NCBI RefSeq assembly: GCF_013186535.1
Contig: NZ_JABMCZ010000002.1
Coordinates: 372,001 to 436,000 of the forward strand
Source: Nocardia terpenica
GTDB lineage: Bacteria > Actinomycetota > Actinomycetes > Mycobacteriales > Mycobacteriaceae
Direction: 5' to 3'
Length of the DNA: 64,000 nt
Each line of letters begins with the position of its first letter. Position 1 is the first letter of the stretch. A program made the position numbers and the translations under genes. Under the pieces are notes generated by a model. The model was not told the origin of the DNA, searched no databases, and saw only the letters and a program-made list of their open reading frames with translations. Shown here piece after piece: positions 62,875 through 64,000 of this stretch.

Positions 62875-64000
62875 TTGAACGCGAAGCAGGAGTACCGGCC
62901 CACCTACCAGACGAGCCTGGTCGATCCCTCGGACTTCTGGCGTGCCGCCGCTGAGGCTGTTACCTGGGATGTTGCGCCCACTCTGATCCTCGACAGCACC
63001 GCCCGCCCGACCGCTCGCTGGTTCCCCGACGGCCGCCTCAACACCTCCTACAACGCCCTCGATCGACATGTGCGCGATATCACAGCGGAAGAGGGCTCGA
63101 CGCCCGAACAGAGCGGTGCTCACTTCCAGACCGGCGGTCGCGCCGACCAACCGGCCCTAATATACGACTCCGCTATGACGGGCGCCACACGTATTTACAC
63201 CTACGCCGAGTTGCTGGCGGAGGTCGCCCGATTCGCGGGGGCGATGCTGCGGCTCGGCGTGCACACCGGTGACCGGGTGGTCATCTACATGCCGATGATC
63301 CCGGAGGCCGTGATCGCCATGCTCGCCTGCGCCCGGATCGGCGCGGTGCACTCGGTGGTGTTCGGCGGGTTCGCCGCGCACGAGCTGGCCGCGCGCATCG
63401 ACGACGCGGAGCCGACGCTGGTCGTCACCGCCTCGGGCGGGCTGGAGCCGGGCAAGCGCATCGAGTATCCGCCGATCGTGCTGTCGGCGCTGGATCAGGC
63501 GAAGACCACCGCGGTCCGGCACGTGGTGGTCAAGCACCGCGACGGCTTTCCCGTCATCCCTTTCGCCGCACCGCAACCCGCCGCCGACGGACTACCGGGC
63601 TCGGCCGACAGCGTGGCGGCGCAGTGGCTGGACTGGGAGGACATGATTCGCGACGCCGAACCGGCCGAGCCGGTGTCGGTGGCGGCCACCGATCCGCTCT
63701 ACATCCTCTACACCTCCGGCACCACCGGGAAGCCCAAGGGCGTGGTGCGCGACAACGGCGGGCACGCGGTCGCGCTGACCTGGTCGATGCGCAACATCTA
63801 CGACGTGGGCCCGGGGCAGGTCATGCTGACCACCTCCGACATCGGCTGGGTGGTCGGGCACTCCTACATCGTGTACGCGCCGCTGCTGGTGGGCGGGACC
63901 ACCGTGCTCTACGAGGGCAAGCCGATCGGCACGCCGGACGCGGGCACCTTCTGGCGGCTGGTCGACCGGTACGACGTGCACGTCATGTTCACCGCGCCGA
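62875..64000 (+). CDS. prpE: Propionyl-CoA synthetase, 3' end beyond the window
   Basis: At least 375 residues, open to the window edge. It starts like PrpE (RPTYQTSLVDPSDFWRAAAE, WFPDGRLNTSYNALDRHV) and has PALIYDSAMTGATRIYTYAE, MLRLGVHTGDRVVIYMP, and the AMP-forming signature YTSGTTGKPKGVVRDNGG. PrpE activates propionate to propionyl-CoA through an acyl-adenylate. About 17 residues (ITAEEGSTPEQSGAHFQ region) sit between RHV and the adenylate domain, where related sequences are shorter. TTG 62875 is the likely start, with AGGGAG 8 bases upstream; no ATG or GTG is better placed. Confidence 0.82.
   Translation, partial: MNAKQEYRPTYQTSLVDPSDFWRAAAEAVTWDVAPTLILDSTARPTARWFPDGRLNTSYNALDRHVRDITAEEGSTPEQSGAHFQTGGRADQPALIYDSAMTGATRIYTYAELLAEVARFAGAMLRLGVHTGDRVVIYMPMIPEAVIAMLACARIGAVHSVVFGGFAAHELAARIDDAEPTLVVTASGGLEPGKRIEYPPIVLSALDQAKTTAVRHVVVKHRDGFPVIPFAAPQPAADGLPGSADSVAAQWLDWEDMIRDAEPAEPVSVAATDPLYILYTSGTTGKPKGVVRDNGGHAVALTWSMRNIYDVGPGQVMLTTSDIGWVVGHSYIVYAPLLVGGTTVLYEGKPIGTPDAGTFWRLVDRYDVHVMFTAP

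Overview
The window reads as chromosomal DNA of a mycolate-type actinomycete, most likely Nocardia or a close relative. The DNA is very GC-rich. It carries a PknG/GlnH/GlnX signalling locus, a PPE-like/EspG/DUF3558 (type VII secretion accessory) cluster, a wax ester synthase/diacylglycerol acyltransferase, a Mycobacterium-type LigD, an AccD3-like carboxyltransferase, an MAB_1171c-family membrane protein and a conservon (roadblock/DUF742/GTPase/sensor kinase). No rRNA, tRNA, CRISPR array, prophage structural gene or transposase gene was recognised.

Layout. 0-3.5 kb: a secreted protein, a Vps62/aerolysin-like fusion, a DUF1918 protein and a carboxymuconolactone decarboxylase/AhpD-like pair that appears fused by a deletion. 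3.5-7.4 kb (minus): a tightly coupled set XRE, ImmA/IrrE protease, MAB_1171c membrane protein, amidohydrolase, DsbA-like protein. 7.8-10.6 kb: envelope protein, hydrolase and NlpC/P60 peptidase. 10.8-12.4 kb: orphan ParA and ParB-like pair with a palindromic upstream site. 12.5-18.1 kb: TetR/NTF2 pair with two matching operators, EamA exporter behind a probable leader peptide, amino-acid permease, GlxA-type regulator and DJ-1/PfpI protein. 18.1-27.4 kb (minus): one signalling locus with GlnX sensor, GlnH binding lipoprotein, an unknown coiled-coil protein, PknG kinase, PP2C phosphatase, vWA protein and FHA protein. 27.7-34.9 kb: phosphoribosyltransferase, P450 with TetR, acyl-CoA dehydrogenase, WS/DGAT and pseudouridine synthase. 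35-38.2 kb: type VII accessory cluster. 38.4-44.7 kb: phosphoesterase, AraC regulator, Baeyer-Villiger-type monooxygenase and an ECF transporter with fused membrane-ATPase-ATPase chain. 44.7-45.3 kb: two decayed divergent genes. 45.2-54.3 kb: lipase, LigD, antitoxin-like protein, MBL hydrolase, enoyl-CoA hydratase, flavoprotein, aldo/keto reductase and XRE/membrane pair. 54.4-56.3 kb: AccD3. 56.3-62.6 kb: DoxX protein and conservon. 62.9 kb to the end: propionyl-CoA synthetase, cut by the window edge.

The most unusual feature is a repeat system. Nine short hairpins (arms ending CCGGC/GCCGG, loop GYGCTTTTG or its complement) lie in the window, and their arm bases covary. Two pairs sit head-to-head with an identical 8-bp gap, as in REP/BIME elements. 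Five hairpins border arrays of 20-27 bp units, and in all five the array grows from the same side of the hairpin. Two of these arrays sit inside genes (acyl-CoA dehydrogenase, 27-bp units; AccD3, 24-bp units), where the unit is a whole number of codons and the frame stays open. Separate repeat expansions occur between pknG and the PP2C gene (21-bp units) and in the C-terminal half of the conservon kinase (about ten-residue LPQRD-type repeats).
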